Positions 8,863-17,993 of a DNA stretch of 56,928 bases are shown piece by piece. A program made the translations under genes and the position numbers. Origin of the DNA: Colimorpha sp045222795 (GTDB lineage Bacteria; Bacteroidota; Bacteroidia; Bacteroidales; P3); NCBI GenBank assembly GCA_045222795.1, contig JBGUZF010000047.1, positions 1 through 56,928 on the forward strand. Direction: 5' to 3'. The notes below the pieces were generated by a model, which did not search any database, was not told the origin of the DNA, and was given only the letters and a program-made list of their open reading frames with translations. Positions within the stretch are counted from its first letter, which is position 1; the number at the start of each line of letters is the position of its first letter.

Positions 8863-10560
8863 ATGAAACAACTCATCGAATGCGTGCCCAATATCAGCGA
8901 AGGCCGCAACATGGATATCATCAATCAGGTGACTGCCGAGATTGAGAAGGTCGATGGCGTGAAACTCCTCGACGTCGACCCCGGCCAGACCACCAACCGC
9001 ACCGTCATCACCTTCGTCGGCGAACCCGAGCCTGTGCTCGAGGCCGCCTACCAGGTGGTCCGCAAAGCCGCCGAACTTATCGACATGACCCAGCACCACG
9101 GCGCCCACCCCCGTCAGGGTGCCACCGACGTGTGCCCCCTCATCCCCGTGAGCAACATCACCATGGAAGAGGTTGTCGAATATGCCCACAAGCTGGGACG
9201 CCGCCTTGGTGAGGAGCTGCAGATACCCATCTACTGCTACGAGAACGCCGCCTTCATCCCTGAGCGCCGCAATCTGGCTTACTGCCGCACCGGCGAATAC
9301 GAGAGCCTCAGCAGCCGCCTCGGCACCGAGCAGTGGAAGCCCGACTTCGGTCCCAACGCTTGGAACGACCACACCGCCCGCACCGGCGCCACCCAGGTCG
9401 GTGCACGCGATTTCCTCGTGGCCATCAACTACAACCTCAACACCACCAGCACCCGCCGCGCCAACGCCATCGCCTTCGACGTCCGCGAGAAGGGCCGTCC
9501 GAAACGTGAGGGTGGCAAGCCCAGCGGCAAGCCCATCAAGGATGAGAACGGCAAGACCATCATGATTCCCGGCACCCTCAAGGGCACCAAGGCCATCGGC
9601 TGGTATATCGAGGACTACGGCATCGCCCAGGTCTCGATGAACATCACCTCCATCAAGGTTGCCCCCGTCCACCTCTGCTTCGACGAAGTCTGCCGCTGCG
9701 CTCAGAACCGCGGCCTCCGCGTCACAGGCTGCGAGATTGTCGGCCTCATCCCCAAGAGCGTCCTCATCGACGCTGGTAAATACTATCTGGCCAAGCAGCA
9801 GCGCTCCCTCGGTGTCAGCGAGGACGAGATAATGAAGGTGGCCATCAAGAGCATGGGTCTCGACGACCTCAAGCCCTTCGACCCCAAGGAGAAAGTCATC
9901 GAGTTCCTCATCGAGGATCACTCGAAGAAGAAACTCGTCGACCTCACCTGCACCGGTTTCTGCAACGAAACGGCCTCCGAGAGTCCCGCCCCCGGCGGCG
10001 GCAGCGTCAGCGCCTACATGGGCGCCCTCGCAGCTTCCCTCGGCACCATGGTGGCCAACCTCACCGGTGGCAAGGCGGCCTACGACGACGAGTGGGAGAA
10101 GTTCAGCGATGTCGCCGTCAAGGGTCAGGCCCTGAAAGACGAGCTGCTGCACCTCGTCGACGAAGATACCGCTGCCTTCAACAAGATTATGGACGCCTTC
10201 GGCCTACCCAAGAAGACCGATGAAGAGAAGGCCGCCCGCAGTGCCGCCATCCAGGAGGCCACGAAGTTTGCCACCGAGGTGCCGTTCCGCACTATGCAGC
10301 GTTCCCTCGAAGCCTTCGAGGTCTGCCGCGCCATGGTCGAGTGGGGCAACCCCAACAGCGTCACAGACGGTGGCGTGGGAGCCCTCGCAGCACGTGCCGG
10401 CGTCATGGGTGCCCACCTCAATGTCAAGATCAACGCCTCCTCTCTCAAGGACGAAGCCTTCAAGGCCGACATCCTCGCCCGCGCACAAAAAATCGAGGAC
10501 GAAGCAATAAAACAGGAGGCCGAGATACTTAAGATTGTCAACGAGAAGATAGGTTTGTAA
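8863..10560 (+). CDS. ftcD: Bifunctional glutamate formimidoyltransferase / formimidotetrahydrofolate cyclodeaminase
   Basis: FtcD transfers the formimino group from formiminoglutamate, the end of histidine breakdown, to tetrahydrofolate. The cyclodeaminase domain then releases ammonia to give methenyl-THF. The 565-residue protein has the transferase part first (about 1-330, opening with IECVPNISEGR and containing HHGAHPRQGATDVCP). The cyclodeaminase helical domain follows (about 365-560, with SPAPGGGSVSAYMGALAASL). The fused form is common in Bacteroidota. No other histidine-utilisation gene lies in the window. Confidence 0.95.
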   Translation: MKQLIECVPNISEGRNMDIINQVTAEIEKVDGVKLLDVDPGQTTNRTVITFVGEPEPVLEAAYQVVRKAAELIDMTQHHGAHPRQGATDVCPLIPVSNITMEEVVEYAHKLGRRLGEELQIPIYCYENAAFIPERRNLAYCRTGEYESLSSRLGTEQWKPDFGPNAWNDHTARTGATQVGARDFLVAINYNLNTTSTRRANAIAFDVREKGRPKREGGKPSGKPIKDENGKTIMIPGTLKGTKAIGWYIEDYGIAQVSMNITSIKVAPVHLCFDEVCRCAQNRGLRVTGCEIVGLIPKSVLIDAGKYYLAKQQRSLGVSEDEIMKVAIKSMGLDDLKPFDPKEKVIEFLIEDHSKKKLVDLTCTGFCNETASESPAPGGGSVSAYMGALAASLGTMVANLTGGKAAYDDEWEKFSDVAVKGQALKDELLHLVDEDTAAFNKIMDAFGLPKKTDEEKAARSAAIQEATKFATEVPFRTMQRSLEAFEVCRAMVEWGNPNSVTDGGVGALAARAGVMGAHLNVKINASSLKDEAFKADILARAQKIEDEAIKQEAEILKIVNEKIGL

Positions 10561-10568
10561 GAATACTC

Positions 10569-10705
10569 CCCGCCTTTGGCGGAAATCATTGAAATCTTGG
10601 AAATAGATTATGCAAAACAGATTTCCACGATTTAAAGGACCATGCAAATCTTGTTAAATCCAGAAGAATCTAGATTTCCAAGATTAATGGATTTCGCGAA
10701 GCGGG
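10569..10705. repeat. About 140-bp intergenic element with terminal inverted repeats, copy 1
   Basis: The left end (CCCGCCTTTGGCGGAAATC) and right end (GATTTCGCGAAGCGGG) are imperfect inverted repeats. Interior words such as AAATCTTTG / GAATCTAGATTT recur in a second copy at 30110-30251. There is no coding capacity. It ends 17 nt before the next start codon. It looks like a non-autonomous, MITE-like or REP-like element. Confidence 0.75.
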
Positions 10706-10722
10706 AGATAAGTAATAGACAA

Positions 10723-10848
10723 ATGAAGAAGAAAACATTCGCTCTTGTGGCTTTGGTGCTAATGCTGGCTGCTTTTGTCGCCAGTTGCACCCATCACACT
10801 TGCCCAGCCTACCGCGGCAGTGTGGTGATGGCCGAAGCCGTCGAGTAA
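10723..10848 (+). CDS. Very small lipoprotein, unknown function
   Basis: This is a 41-residue frame with a lysine-rich start (MKKKT), a hydrophobic stretch and a lipobox-like AFVASC. Only about 19 residues follow the lipidated Cys, including HTCPAYRG. Small lipoproteins of this kind occur in Bacteroidota. The ATG at 10723 was chosen because it opens directly into the signal peptide; the frame extends further upstream only through the repeat element. Whether it is expressed is uncertain. Confidence 0.55.
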   Translation: MKKKTFALVALVLMLAAFVASCTHHTCPAYRGSVVMAEAVE

Positions 10849-10874
10849 ACAACAACGACCGACACACAACCCGG

Positions 10875-10900
10875 TCACAGGACGCACAAGCTTCCTGTGA
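10875..10900 (+). terminator. Hairpin before priA, possible weak terminator
   Basis: TCACAGGA (10875-10882) and TCCTGTGA (10893-10900) form an 8-bp stem with a 10-nt loop. A short T-rich stretch follows. It lies 18 nt before the chosen priA start, so it could also act as an attenuator. Confidence 0.4.
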
Positions 10901-10918
10901 TTGGGTTTTGTCAATATT

Positions 10919-13381
10919 ATGGAAGACCAGGAGGTATACTACGTCGACGTGTTGCTGCCGCTCCACTTGCCCGGCACCTATACTTACCGTGTGCCACGCG
11001 AACTGAATGGCGAGGTGGCGGTAGGCAAGCGTGTGGTGGTGCAGTTCGGCGCAAGGAGCGACAAGATGTATTCGGCTCTTGTGCGCCGCATCCACACGGT
11101 TGCGCCTACATGGAAGTCGAAGTATATCCTCTCGGTTCTTGATGAAGAGCCCATTGTTACCGAACGTCAGATGGAGTTCTGGGAATGGATGGCACGCTAC
11201 TATATGTGCTATCCTGGCGACGTGATGGCAGTGGCTCTGCCTGCAGGCATGAAACTCGCAAGCGAGAGCGCAGTCTCCATACATCCCGATTTCGACGGTG
11301 AACTCTCACGTCTCACCAAATACGAACTGCAGATTGTAAACCTGCTGGCCGAGCACCCTGTGATGCGTGTGCTCGACATCAGTCGTGCCATCGGCGTGCA
11401 AAAGATAATGCCGCTGATACGCACCATGATTGAGCGCGAGGTGGTGGTGATGGACGAGGAACTGCGCGAACGCTTCGTGCCCCGAAAGTCGGTTTATGTG
11501 CGGTTGGCCGACGAATACGCCTCAGACGAGGCCCAGCGGACTCTCTTCGACGACCTTGAGCGCAAACATCGCACCAAGCAGGTGGAACTCCTCATGCAAT
11601 ATCTGCAGATGTCGCACTTCGGCAAGGAACCTGTGGCTAAGCGCACCCTTCCTGCCGGCAGTGCTATGCAGACACTCTTCAAGAACGGTATCCTAGTAGC
11701 TGAAGAGCGCATAGAGAGTCGCCTAAAAGACTACTCCGACAGCGACCTCACGCCTGTCTCCTCCATTGTCTTGAACGACGAACAGCAGCAAGCGTTCTCC
11801 ACTCTCCACTCTCCACTCTCCACTCATCTTCTGCACGGCGTTACCTCCTCTGGCAAGACCGAGGTCTATATCAAACTTATCGACGAGCAGGTGCGTGCAG
11901 GCCACCAGGTACTCTTCCTGCTGCCCGAGATTGCCCTGACTTCGCAAATCATCAATCGCTTGCGCCGCTATTTCGGCGACAAGGTAGGCGTATATCATTC
12001 GCGTTTCTCGGCTTCCCAGCGTGTGGAGGTGTGGCGGCGCACTATGGCCATCGGCGAGGGCCGCTACCAGGTGCTCCTCGGTGCCCGCAGTGCTTTGTTC
12101 CTGCCTTTCAACGACCTCTCGCTGGTTATCGTTGACGAGGAGCACGACCCCTCCTACAAGCAGCAGGACCCTGCACCGCGCTATCAGGCGCGCGACTCTG
12201 CCGTCTATCTCGCACGCCTCTGTGGTGCCCGTACCGTCCTCGGCAGCGCCACACCTAGCGTGGAGAGCTACCATAACGCCGTCACCGGCAAGTACGGACT
12301 TGCTGAGATGACGCATCGTTACGGCGGCTTCAGCCTCCCCGAGGTTGTGTGTGTAGACATGAAGAAGGAGGGTAGGGAAGGCCACGTGCGCGGCCATTTC
12401 AGTGACACGCTTCTTGATGCTATCCGCGAGGCTCTGTCCAAACGCCAGCAGGTGATACTCTACCAGAACCGCCGCGGCTTCGCCCTGCGACTCGAATGCG
12501 ACGACTGCCACCAGATTCCGCAGTGTATGCATTGTGATGTATCGCTGGTATACCACAAGGCCAGCAATTCGCTGCGCTGTCACTACTGCGGCTATTCCAT
12601 CCCCGTGCCAACAGAATGTCCGGCATGCCAATCGACACGTCTGCGTATGGTGGGCGTAGGTACCGAGCGCATCGAGGAAGACCTTCAGATACACTTCCCC
12701 GAGGCCCGCATAGCACGTATGGACCTCGACAGCACGCTGCAGAAGAACCAGTACATGGAACTGCTCAACGACTTTGCCGAGCGGCGCATAGACATCCTTG
12801 TGGGCACGCAGATGGTCACCAAGGGTCTTGATTTCGAGCATGTCAGCGTGGTGGGGGTCGTCAATGCCGACAACCTCATCAACTATCCCAACTTCCGCTC
12901 CTACGAACGTGCTTTCCAACAGCTCACGCAGGTCAGCGGTCGCGCCGGCCGTCACGGCGATGCCGGTCGTGTCATCATCCAGACCTATAACCCCGCGCAC
13001 CAGATACTGCAGAAGGTGGAGGATAACGACTACAAGGGTTTATATTCCGACCAGGACAACGAACGCCGTGTCTTCCGTTATCCGCCGTACTACCGCCTTG
13101 TCGAGGTGACGCTGAAGCACCGCGAGAGCGACGTGCTCAACCAAGCTGCCGACTGGCTGGCGACGCAGATGCGCAATCTCTTTGGCAACCGCGTTATGGG
13201 TCCGGAGTATCCTTTGGTGAGCCGTGTCCGCGCACTCTACCTCAAGACCATCACCGTCCGTTTCGAACGCAGCGAGAATATTGCCGATGCCAAGCAATTG
13301 ATGCTGCAGATGGCCGACGAGCTGGTGAAGCAGGATGGGTGGGGCAGAGTCTCTGTCCACTTCGACGTGGATCCCTATTGA
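10919..13381 (+). CDS. priA: Primosomal replication restart helicase PriA
   Basis: PriA recognises stalled or D-loop forks and reloads the replicative helicase. The 820-residue protein has an N-terminal fork-binding domain, Walker A GVTSSGKTEVY (about residue 306), a DEEHD box (about 404) and a cysteine-rich zinc-binding insertion (about 527-575, eight Cys). The C-terminal helicase lobe carries QVSGRAGRHG. The ATG at 10919 was preferred to an upstream in-frame TTG at 10901. Just before Walker A, a CTCTCCA heptad array (11795-11825) encodes FSTLHSPLSTHL in a normally variable segment. Confidence 0.95.
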   Translation: MEDQEVYYVDVLLPLHLPGTYTYRVPRELNGEVAVGKRVVVQFGARSDKMYSALVRRIHTVAPTWKSKYILSVLDEEPIVTERQMEFWEWMARYYMCYPGDVMAVALPAGMKLASESAVSIHPDFDGELSRLTKYELQIVNLLAEHPVMRVLDISRAIGVQKIMPLIRTMIEREVVVMDEELRERFVPRKSVYVRLADEYASDEAQRTLFDDLERKHRTKQVELLMQYLQMSHFGKEPVAKRTLPAGSAMQTLFKNGILVAEERIESRLKDYSDSDLTPVSSIVLNDEQQQAFSTLHSPLSTHLLHGVTSSGKTEVYIKLIDEQVRAGHQVLFLLPEIALTSQIINRLRRYFGDKVGVYHSRFSASQRVEVWRRTMAIGEGRYQVLLGARSALFLPFNDLSLVIVDEEHDPSYKQQDPAPRYQARDSAVYLARLCGARTVLGSATPSVESYHNAVTGKYGLAEMTHRYGGFSLPEVVCVDMKKEGREGHVRGHFSDTLLDAIREALSKRQQVILYQNRRGFALRLECDDCHQIPQCMHCDVSLVYHKASNSLRCHYCGYSIPVPTECPACQSTRLRMVGVGTERIEEDLQIHFPEARIARMDLDSTLQKNQYMELLNDFAERRIDILVGTQMVTKGLDFEHVSVVGVVNADNLINYPNFRSYERAFQQLTQVSGRAGRHGDAGRVIIQTYNPAHQILQKVEDNDYKGLYSDQDNERRVFRYPPYYRLVEVTLKHRESDVLNQAADWLATQMRNLFGNRVMGPEYPLVSRVRALYLKTITVRFERSENIADAKQLMLQMADELVKQDGWGRVSVHFDVDPY
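11795..11825. repeat. Heptad array inside priA
   Basis: Four near-identical CTCTCCA units lie in frame within priA, directly ahead of the Walker A codons. They encode STLHSPLSTHL. Confidence 0.85.
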
Positions 13382-13391
13382 TTATGAAAAG

Positions 13392-13422
13392 AAAGTCCCG
13401 GACCGTAATGGTTCGGGACTTT
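13392..13422. terminator. Bidirectional terminator between convergent priA and adk
   Basis: AAAGTCCCGGACC (13392-13404) pairs with GGTTCGGGACTTT (13410-13422), a 13-bp stem with one G-T wobble and a 5-nt loop. Read on the minus strand a T-rich run follows (TTTCTTTTC), so it should end the adk operon. On the plus strand the stem itself ends in TTT. Confidence 0.85.
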
Positions 13423-13443
13423 GGTGTTGCTGTGGCCTGACGG

Positions 13444-14001
13444 TCAGCCTATGGCCTGTCGTATGCGGGCGGCTATGTCTTCGATGGTGCCGAGTCCGTC
13501 GACGACGCGCTGCTTGCCTTGGGCGGCATAGTAGTCGGCCACGGGCTTGGTCTTGTTGTTGTACTCCTGCAGACGGTTGTTGATGGTGGCCTCGTTGTCA
13601 TCGGCACGGCCTTGAATCTTGGCGCGTTCGAGGAGGCGGCGCATCAGCTCGTCCTTGGGCACTTCGAGCTGTACCATGCAGGTGAGGCTGCGACCGTATT
13701 TGGCAAGGAGTTTGTCAAGCACTTCTGCCTGTGCCACGGTGCGGGGAAATCCGTCGAAGAGCATGCCTTTGGTGTCGGCGGCGATGGCTTTGTCCATCAT
13801 TTCGACGACGATGTCGTCGCTGACGAGCTGTCCAGCGTCCATGATGCTCTTGATGCGGAGACCCAGTTCGGTCTGTTCGGCGATTTCCTTACGGAGGAGG
13901 TCGCCTGTGGAGACGTGGGTGAGACCGTAGGTCTCGACGATGAAGTCGCTCTGGGTGCCTTTACCGGCGCCGGGGGCTCCGAAAATAACGATGTTTTTCA
14001 T
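13444..14001 (-). CDS. adk: Adenylate kinase (short form)
   Basis: Adk interconverts ATP + AMP and 2 ADP. The 185-residue protein opens with the P-loop GAPGAGKGTQ and has the AMP-binding FDGFPRT segment. A short GRADDNEATINNRL stretch stands where the LID domain would be, so this is the short, LID-reduced form without zinc cysteines, as usual in Bacteroidota. It is the last gene of the minus-strand operon starting at nrnA and ends just before a strong terminator. Confidence 0.95.
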   Translation of the reverse strand: MKNIVIFGAPGAGKGTQSDFIVETYGLTHVSTGDLLRKEIAEQTELGLRIKSIMDAGQLVSDDIVVEMMDKAIAADTKGMLFDGFPRTVAQAEVLDKLLAKYGRSLTCMVQLEVPKDELMRRLLERAKIQGRADDNEATINNRLQEYNNKTKPVADYYAAQGKQRVVDGLGTIEDIAARIRQAIG

Positions 14002-14015
14002 GACTGTTTCCAGAC

Positions 14016-14924
14016 TTATTTCACGCTGACGATTTCGATGTCGAACACGAGTGGCGAGTAGGGAGGAATCATCTCGCCGGCACCGCGCGAGCCATAGCCG
14101 AGGGCCGAGGGGATGATGAGCTGGAGGATGGTACCTTCAGGCTGTCCGTTGATGCCGTCTTCCCAGCCTTTGATGAGACCCATCTGGCCAACAGTGTAGC
14201 TGAGGGGTTCGTAGGTGCGCTCGGCGGTGTAGATGTTGCCGCGGCGAGCGTCGCTCTCAACGCTGCTGTCGAACATCGTGCCGTCGAGGAGGCAGCCGGT
14301 GTAGTTGATGGCCACTTTCTTGCCGGCAGCCACCTTGGGACCGTTGCCTTTCTTCTTGACGATGACGTAGAGACCGTCGGCGTTGGCTTTCTCCTTGATG
14401 TTGTTGTCGCTGACATAAGCGGCGATGGCTTCAGGCTCGCCCTGCTGGCGCTGCTGCATCTCGGCCATGTAGTTGGCCTGCTCCTGCATAATCTCTTCTT
14501 TGGTGACGATGTCCTGCAGCGAAATCTCATAGTAGATCTTCATGCCTTTGCCCTTTTCGTAGTAGGGGGGCATCTGGTTGGGCTGGAGGAACTGGGCGAG
14601 GGTGTCGGCTTCGATGGCAAAGGTGGCCTTGTCGCCGATGTGCATCATAAGCAGTCCTTCGTACAGGTCGCCGTCAAAGGTCTTTGTGGCCTGCATTATG
14701 CGACCGGCGTTGCCAACGTTGCTAAAGGTCTCGGTGGTGTCGAAGCGGATGGTCATCTCGCCAACGAGCACATCGCCGTCCTGCACCTGCTGGGCGCTCT
14801 TGTTCTGTTTCTCGAATTTGTACAACAGTCCGCTGTCGGTGGTTTTAAAACCATTGCCGCCACAGGCTGCCAGCATTGTTGCTGCGGCCACAATAATAGC
14901 GGCCATTTTCATCTGTTTTTTCAT
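14016..14924 (-). CDS. FKBP-type peptidyl-prolyl isomerase lipoprotein
   Basis: This is probably an envelope folding catalyst anchored by a lipid. The 302-residue protein has a lipoprotein signal (cleavage at AAC, about residue 21), an N-terminal FKBP-like half, and a C-terminal FKBP domain. The latter (about 200-302) contains VAINYTGCLLDGTMFDSS, LIKGWEDGI and IPSALGYGSRGAGEMIPPYSPLVFDIE-type segments that form the proline-isomerase pocket. Its ATG overlaps the stop codon of the upstream FKBP-like gene (ATGA), so the two are translationally coupled; adk follows 14 nt later. Confidence 0.9.
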   Translation of the reverse strand: MKKQMKMAAIIVAAATMLAACGGNGFKTTDSGLLYKFEKQNKSAQQVQDGDVLVGEMTIRFDTTETFSNVGNAGRIMQATKTFDGDLYEGLLMMHIGDKATFAIEADTLAQFLQPNQMPPYYEKGKGMKIYYEISLQDIVTKEEIMQEQANYMAEMQQRQQGEPEAIAAYVSDNNIKEKANADGLYVIVKKKGNGPKVAAGKKVAINYTGCLLDGTMFDSSVESDARRGNIYTAERTYEPLSYTVGQMGLIKGWEDGINGQPEGTILQLIIPSALGYGSRGAGEMIPPYSPLVFDIEIVSVK

Positions 14925-15466
14925 TGTTGTGTGATGTTATTTATTGTTATTTTGTATACGAGTATCATTCTTGAGGTTATGCGGTCGCCGTCGCCTATGA
15001 CGCCGAAGGCTTGTTCGGAGGGTACGATGACGGTGGCGGTGTTGCCCGGCGCGAGGTAGAGGAGAGCTTCGTCAACGCCACGGTTGGGCTGTGCGCGTCC
15101 TATGACCACAGTGTCGCAGAGACCCATGTAGATTGTTTCGCCGCCTATTGTTTCGACGCTGTAGAGCAGTTGGACGGTGTCGCCGTAGTTAAGTCGCGAG
15201 GAGAAGGATGACAGTTGTGCGTTGTTGCACATCAGGCGGCTGCCGCCGGGGATGCGCTGCATTTCCCAGTTGCGGCGGGTGACATAGGCGTCTATCTGTG
15301 TCTCTTCGCTTTGGGCTATGATGCGGTTTGCGTTGATGCGGTTTTCCTTGAGCGGGTCGGTGGGGTGCTCGTCGATTTCTACGACGGGTACCTGGCGGCA
15401 GGAGAAGACAAAGACTAAAGACAACAGAGACAACAGGGACAACGTCTTCAGCGGTGCATGTTGCAT
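14921..15466 (-). CDS. FKBP-like lipoprotein (GldI-like)
   Basis: With the start at 15466 the protein has 181 residues. Its signal ends in a lipobox (FVFSC), followed by a mature part ending in an FKBP-like domain (DALLYLAPGNTATVIVPSEQAFG and a closing RMILVYKI strand). The fold resembles gliding-motility-associated FKBP lipoproteins (GldI type), but proline-isomerase residues are only partly kept. An earlier ATG at 15508 would add 14 polar residues before the signal, so it is less likely. It overlaps the downstream FKBP gene by 4 nt. GldI identity is inference. Confidence 0.75.
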   Translation of the reverse strand: MQHAPLKTLSLLSLLSLVFVFSCRQVPVVEIDEHPTDPLKENRINANRIIAQSEETQIDAYVTRRNWEMQRIPGGSRLMCNNAQLSSFSSRLNYGDTVQLLYSVETIGGETIYMGLCDTVVIGRAQPNRGVDEALLYLAPGNTATVIVPSEQAFGVIGDGDRITSRMILVYKITINNITQQ

Positions 15467-15515
15467 CGCTTTGTTGTTTTTGTTGTTTATGTTGTCTTTG
15501 AAAATCATTGCGCAA

Positions 15516-15556
15516 GCACTTTAACCATTAATCATTAACCTTTAACCATTATAATT
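15516..15556. repeat. Heptad array between nrnA and the FKBP-like gene
   Basis: TTAAAGG / TTAATGA-type 7-nt units, read on the minus strand, run from the end of nrnA into the spacer before the next start. Confidence 0.75.
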
Positions 15557-16586
15557 GAAGTTTCAGTTTGCGTTTCACTTTGGCCACCGTGTCGTCGAGC
15601 GAGAGGGTGGAGGTGGCGCCTGCGGCACGCTTGTGACCGCCGCCGCCGAAGAGGTCGGCAGCGAGGCGGTTGACGTCGTAGGTCTTCTTTGAGCGTAGGG
15701 AGAGGCGTACCTTGCCCTCTTCCTCGCGCACCAGTATGCCGCAGTCAATGGCACGCAGTTTCATCACTTCGTTGATAAGACCCGTTAGTTCGGCGCTTTC
15801 CACGCCGTACTTCTTCATGTCTTCGGCGCGTATGACCATGAGGGCAACCTCTTGTTGGGGGTAGAGGGTGAGCAGGTTGGCCATTGCATGGCCGAAGAAT
15901 TGGAGGCGCGGAAGGGTGAACACATTCTTTATCTGACGGTTTATCTCCATGGGATCAATTCCGAAGGACAGGAGGTTGGCGGCTGCGAGATAAAGAGAGG
16001 GTCGGTCGTTGCTGTAACTGAAGGTGCCTGTGTCGGTGCACATGCCTGCATAGAGACAGGTGGCGGCGTCACGCGTAAAAATACTGTTGCCGTAGGCCGA
16101 CTGCATGGCCCAGTAGACGAGTTCACAAGTGGAGGAGATGTCTGGTTCAGAGAGGCAGAGGGCCCAGTTTGCGGGGTCGGCGTTTTCGTGGTGGTCGAAG
16201 AGGATTCGTTTGGCGTTGGATTTGATTAACGCATTGGAGAGGACGCCTGTGCGTTCGGGGTCGTTGAGGTCGAGGCATACGACGAGGTCGGCAGCGGCGA
16301 AGGCGCAGCGGCATACGGCTGTCTGTTGTTTGCCGCTGACAATGAGGTTGGCGCCAGGCAGCCAGTCGAGTTCGTCGGGTACCCCGTCGGGGAGCAGAGG
16401 TGTCACCTCGGCCTTGGTGGCCTTTTTCAGCAGGTGGTACATACCCAGCACTGAGCCCACGGCGTCGCCATCGGCGTTCTGGTGTGCCACAAGGACTATA
16501 CGTTCGGCAGCGGCAAAGGTGTCGCGTAGGGCGGCGACGTCCCATCCGCGGCCGAAGGTTACTGTGTTGTTGTATTCAATCTGCAT
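15549..16586 (-). CDS. nrnA: DHH/DHHA1 phosphoesterase, NrnA-like oligoribonuclease / pAp phosphatase
   Basis: This family degrades short oligoribonucleotides and 3'-phosphoadenosine 5'-phosphate using two metal ions. The 345-residue protein has the DHH motifs AHQNADGDAVGS (about residue 36) and LFDHHENAD (about 130), and a C-terminal DHHA1 motif GGGGHKRAAGAT (about 320). The ATG at 16586 (MQIEYNN) was chosen because the longer form would add 16 residues with no family match. It heads the operon that continues through the two FKBP genes to adk. Confidence 0.85.
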   Translation of the reverse strand: MQIEYNNTVTFGRGWDVAALRDTFAAAERIVLVAHQNADGDAVGSVLGMYHLLKKATKAEVTPLLPDGVPDELDWLPGANLIVSGKQQTAVCRCAFAAADLVVCLDLNDPERTGVLSNALIKSNAKRILFDHHENADPANWALCLSEPDISSTCELVYWAMQSAYGNSIFTRDAATCLYAGMCTDTGTFSYSNDRPSLYLAAANLLSFGIDPMEINRQIKNVFTLPRLQFFGHAMANLLTLYPQQEVALMVIRAEDMKKYGVESAELTGLINEVMKLRAIDCGILVREEEGKVRLSLRSKKTYDVNRLAADLFGGGGHKRAAGATSTLSLDDTVAKVKRKLKLQL

Positions 16587-16631
16587 GTGGCACAAATGTT
16601 TAACGACCTTTGAAAGGCAAAAATCCTGTTG

Positions 16632-16639
16632 CAAATATA
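16632..16639 (-). promoter_or_regulatory. -7 promoter element for nrnA operon
   Basis: TATATTTG on the minus strand fits TAnnTTTG and lies 46 nt upstream of the nrnA ATG. No good -33 TTTG was found at the usual spacing. Confidence 0.5.
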
Positions 16640-16808
16640 CAACCTTTTTTATAATAAATTTTATTTTCTTTATAAATTAATGTTTGTGGTGGTAGTCGGA
16701 AGGCCCCCTGCGGCGGCAGATTAACAAAAAAATTTTAACATTTGCACAATAAAATGCAATAATCGGTGTTATAAGGGTACGAAATAGTGTGAAAAAAGAT
16801 TTGAAGTT

Positions 16809-17261
16809 ATGAAAGCAGAGATCAAGACAGCGAAAGGCACTATGCATGTGACTCTTTACGATGAGGCGGTACCCGCGACTGTGGCGAATTTCGTGAAGCT
16901 GGCGAAGAGCGGCTTCTACGACGGTCTGCGCTTCCACCGCGTGATACCCGGCTTCGTAATCCAGGGCGGATGCCCTTACAGCCGCAATGCCGGCGACCCG
17001 CGTGCCGGCATGGGTGGCCCTGGATGGACCATCAAGTGCGAGACTTCGGCGTCGATGCAGCACCACGACCGCGGCGTGCTAAGCATGGCGCATGCAGGCA
17101 AGGACACCGGCGGCAGCCAGTTCTTTATCTGCCACAACCGTGAGAACACGCAGCACCTCGACGGCGTCCACACTTGCTTCGGACGCGTGGACGAGGAGGA
17201 CTGGCCAGTTATCGACGCGATACGGCCCAACGATCTAATTGAAAGCATTAAAATCATCTGA
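16809..17261 (+). CDS. Cyclophilin-type peptidyl-prolyl cis-trans isomerase
   Basis: This 150-residue single-domain cyclophilin has no signal peptide, so it is probably cytoplasmic. It carries the conserved active-site segments FHRVIPGFVIQGG (residues about 42-54) and GGSQFFICH, and the closing GRV(D) segment. It lies 2 nt upstream of the response-regulator gene, suggesting co-transcription. The two FKBP-type genes lie on the other side of the divergent 16587-16808 spacer. Confidence 0.92.
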   Translation: MKAEIKTAKGTMHVTLYDEAVPATVANFVKLAKSGFYDGLRFHRVIPGFVIQGGCPYSRNAGDPRAGMGGPGWTIKCETSASMQHHDRGVLSMAHAGKDTGGSQFFICHNRENTQHLDGVHTCFGRVDEEDWPVIDAIRPNDLIESIKII

Positions 17262-17263
17262 AT

Positions 17264-17956
17264 ATGAATCTCGGAATTAAACTTTTGGTTGCTGAGGACG
17301 ACCCCAACCTGGGTACCATCCTGAAGGCTTATCTGACGCAGAAGGGCTACACAGTTGTGTGGGCCAAGGACGGCGAAGAGGCAATGAAGAATTTCGACGA
17401 GGAGGATGTCGATGCCTGCATCCTCGATGTGATGATGCCGTTGAAGGATGGCTTCGCTGTCGCCAAGGACATCCGCAAGGTGGACAAGAAAGTGCCTATC
17501 ATCTTCCTCACCGCCAAGAACCTTGAGGCCGACAAGCTGAAGGGCTTTGAGGTCGGCGCCGATGACTACATCACCAAACCGTTCTCCATGGAGGAGCTCC
17601 TCGCTCGCCTCGGTGCCACGATGCGCCGTTCGTTCAACGAGGACCGTCCCGACAAGAATGTGTTCAAGATTGGTAACTTCACCTTCGACTATCTGCATCA
17701 GACGCTGTCCATTGGAGACGAGGAACAGCGCCTGACGGCCAAGGAGTGCGATTTGCTACGCATGTTCGCCATCAATTTCGGCCAGCTGGTGGACCGCAAC
17801 ACCACCCTGCAGAAGATATGGAAGGACGACAGCTATTTCGCTGCCCGCTCGATGGACGTCTACATCACCAAACTGAGGAAATACCTGAAGGCCGACCCGT
17901 CGGTGGAAATCGTCAACGTGCACGGCGTGGGCTTCAAATTGACTCACAAAGAGTGA
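17264..17956 (+). CDS. rprY: OmpR-family response regulator, RprY-like
   Basis: This is a DNA-binding response regulator of 230 residues. The receiver domain has the acidic pair EDD (11-13), the phospho-acceptor Asp55 (CILDVMMP) and a KPFS lysine near 105. The C-terminal winged helix ends with the recognition and wing region RSMDVYITKLRKYL and a VHGVGFKL strand. The sequence resembles Bacteroides RprY along its whole length. No sensor kinase is adjacent, so the partner (RprX-like) must lie elsewhere or be missing. It starts 2 nt after the cyclophilin gene. Confidence 0.85.
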   Translation: MNLGIKLLVAEDDPNLGTILKAYLTQKGYTVVWAKDGEEAMKNFDEEDVDACILDVMMPLKDGFAVAKDIRKVDKKVPIIFLTAKNLEADKLKGFEVGADDYITKPFSMEELLARLGATMRRSFNEDRPDKNVFKIGNFTFDYLHQTLSIGDEEQRLTAKECDLLRMFAINFGQLVDRNTTLQKIWKDDSYFAARSMDVYITKLRKYLKADPSVEIVNVHGVGFKLTHKE

Positions 17957-17992
17957 TTGCTTGATTGCTTGAATGTTTGAATGTTTGAGTAG
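17955..17992. repeat. Octad array between rprY and the hydrolase gene
   Basis: 8-nt units of GATTGCTT and GAATGTTT type start at the rprY stop and end two bases before the next ATG. Confidence 0.75.
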
Positions 17993-17993
17993 G

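Noticed and set aside
10569..10705. Coding frame starting at 10642 leading into the small lipoprotein
   Set aside because: The upstream 27 codons lie in the terminal-inverted-repeat element; the signal peptide begins at the ATG at 10723.
17973..17993. Earlier ATG of the MBL-fold hydrolase
   Set aside because: It lies in the octad array; the family N-terminus (MKLTFLGTGTSQG) begins at 17994.
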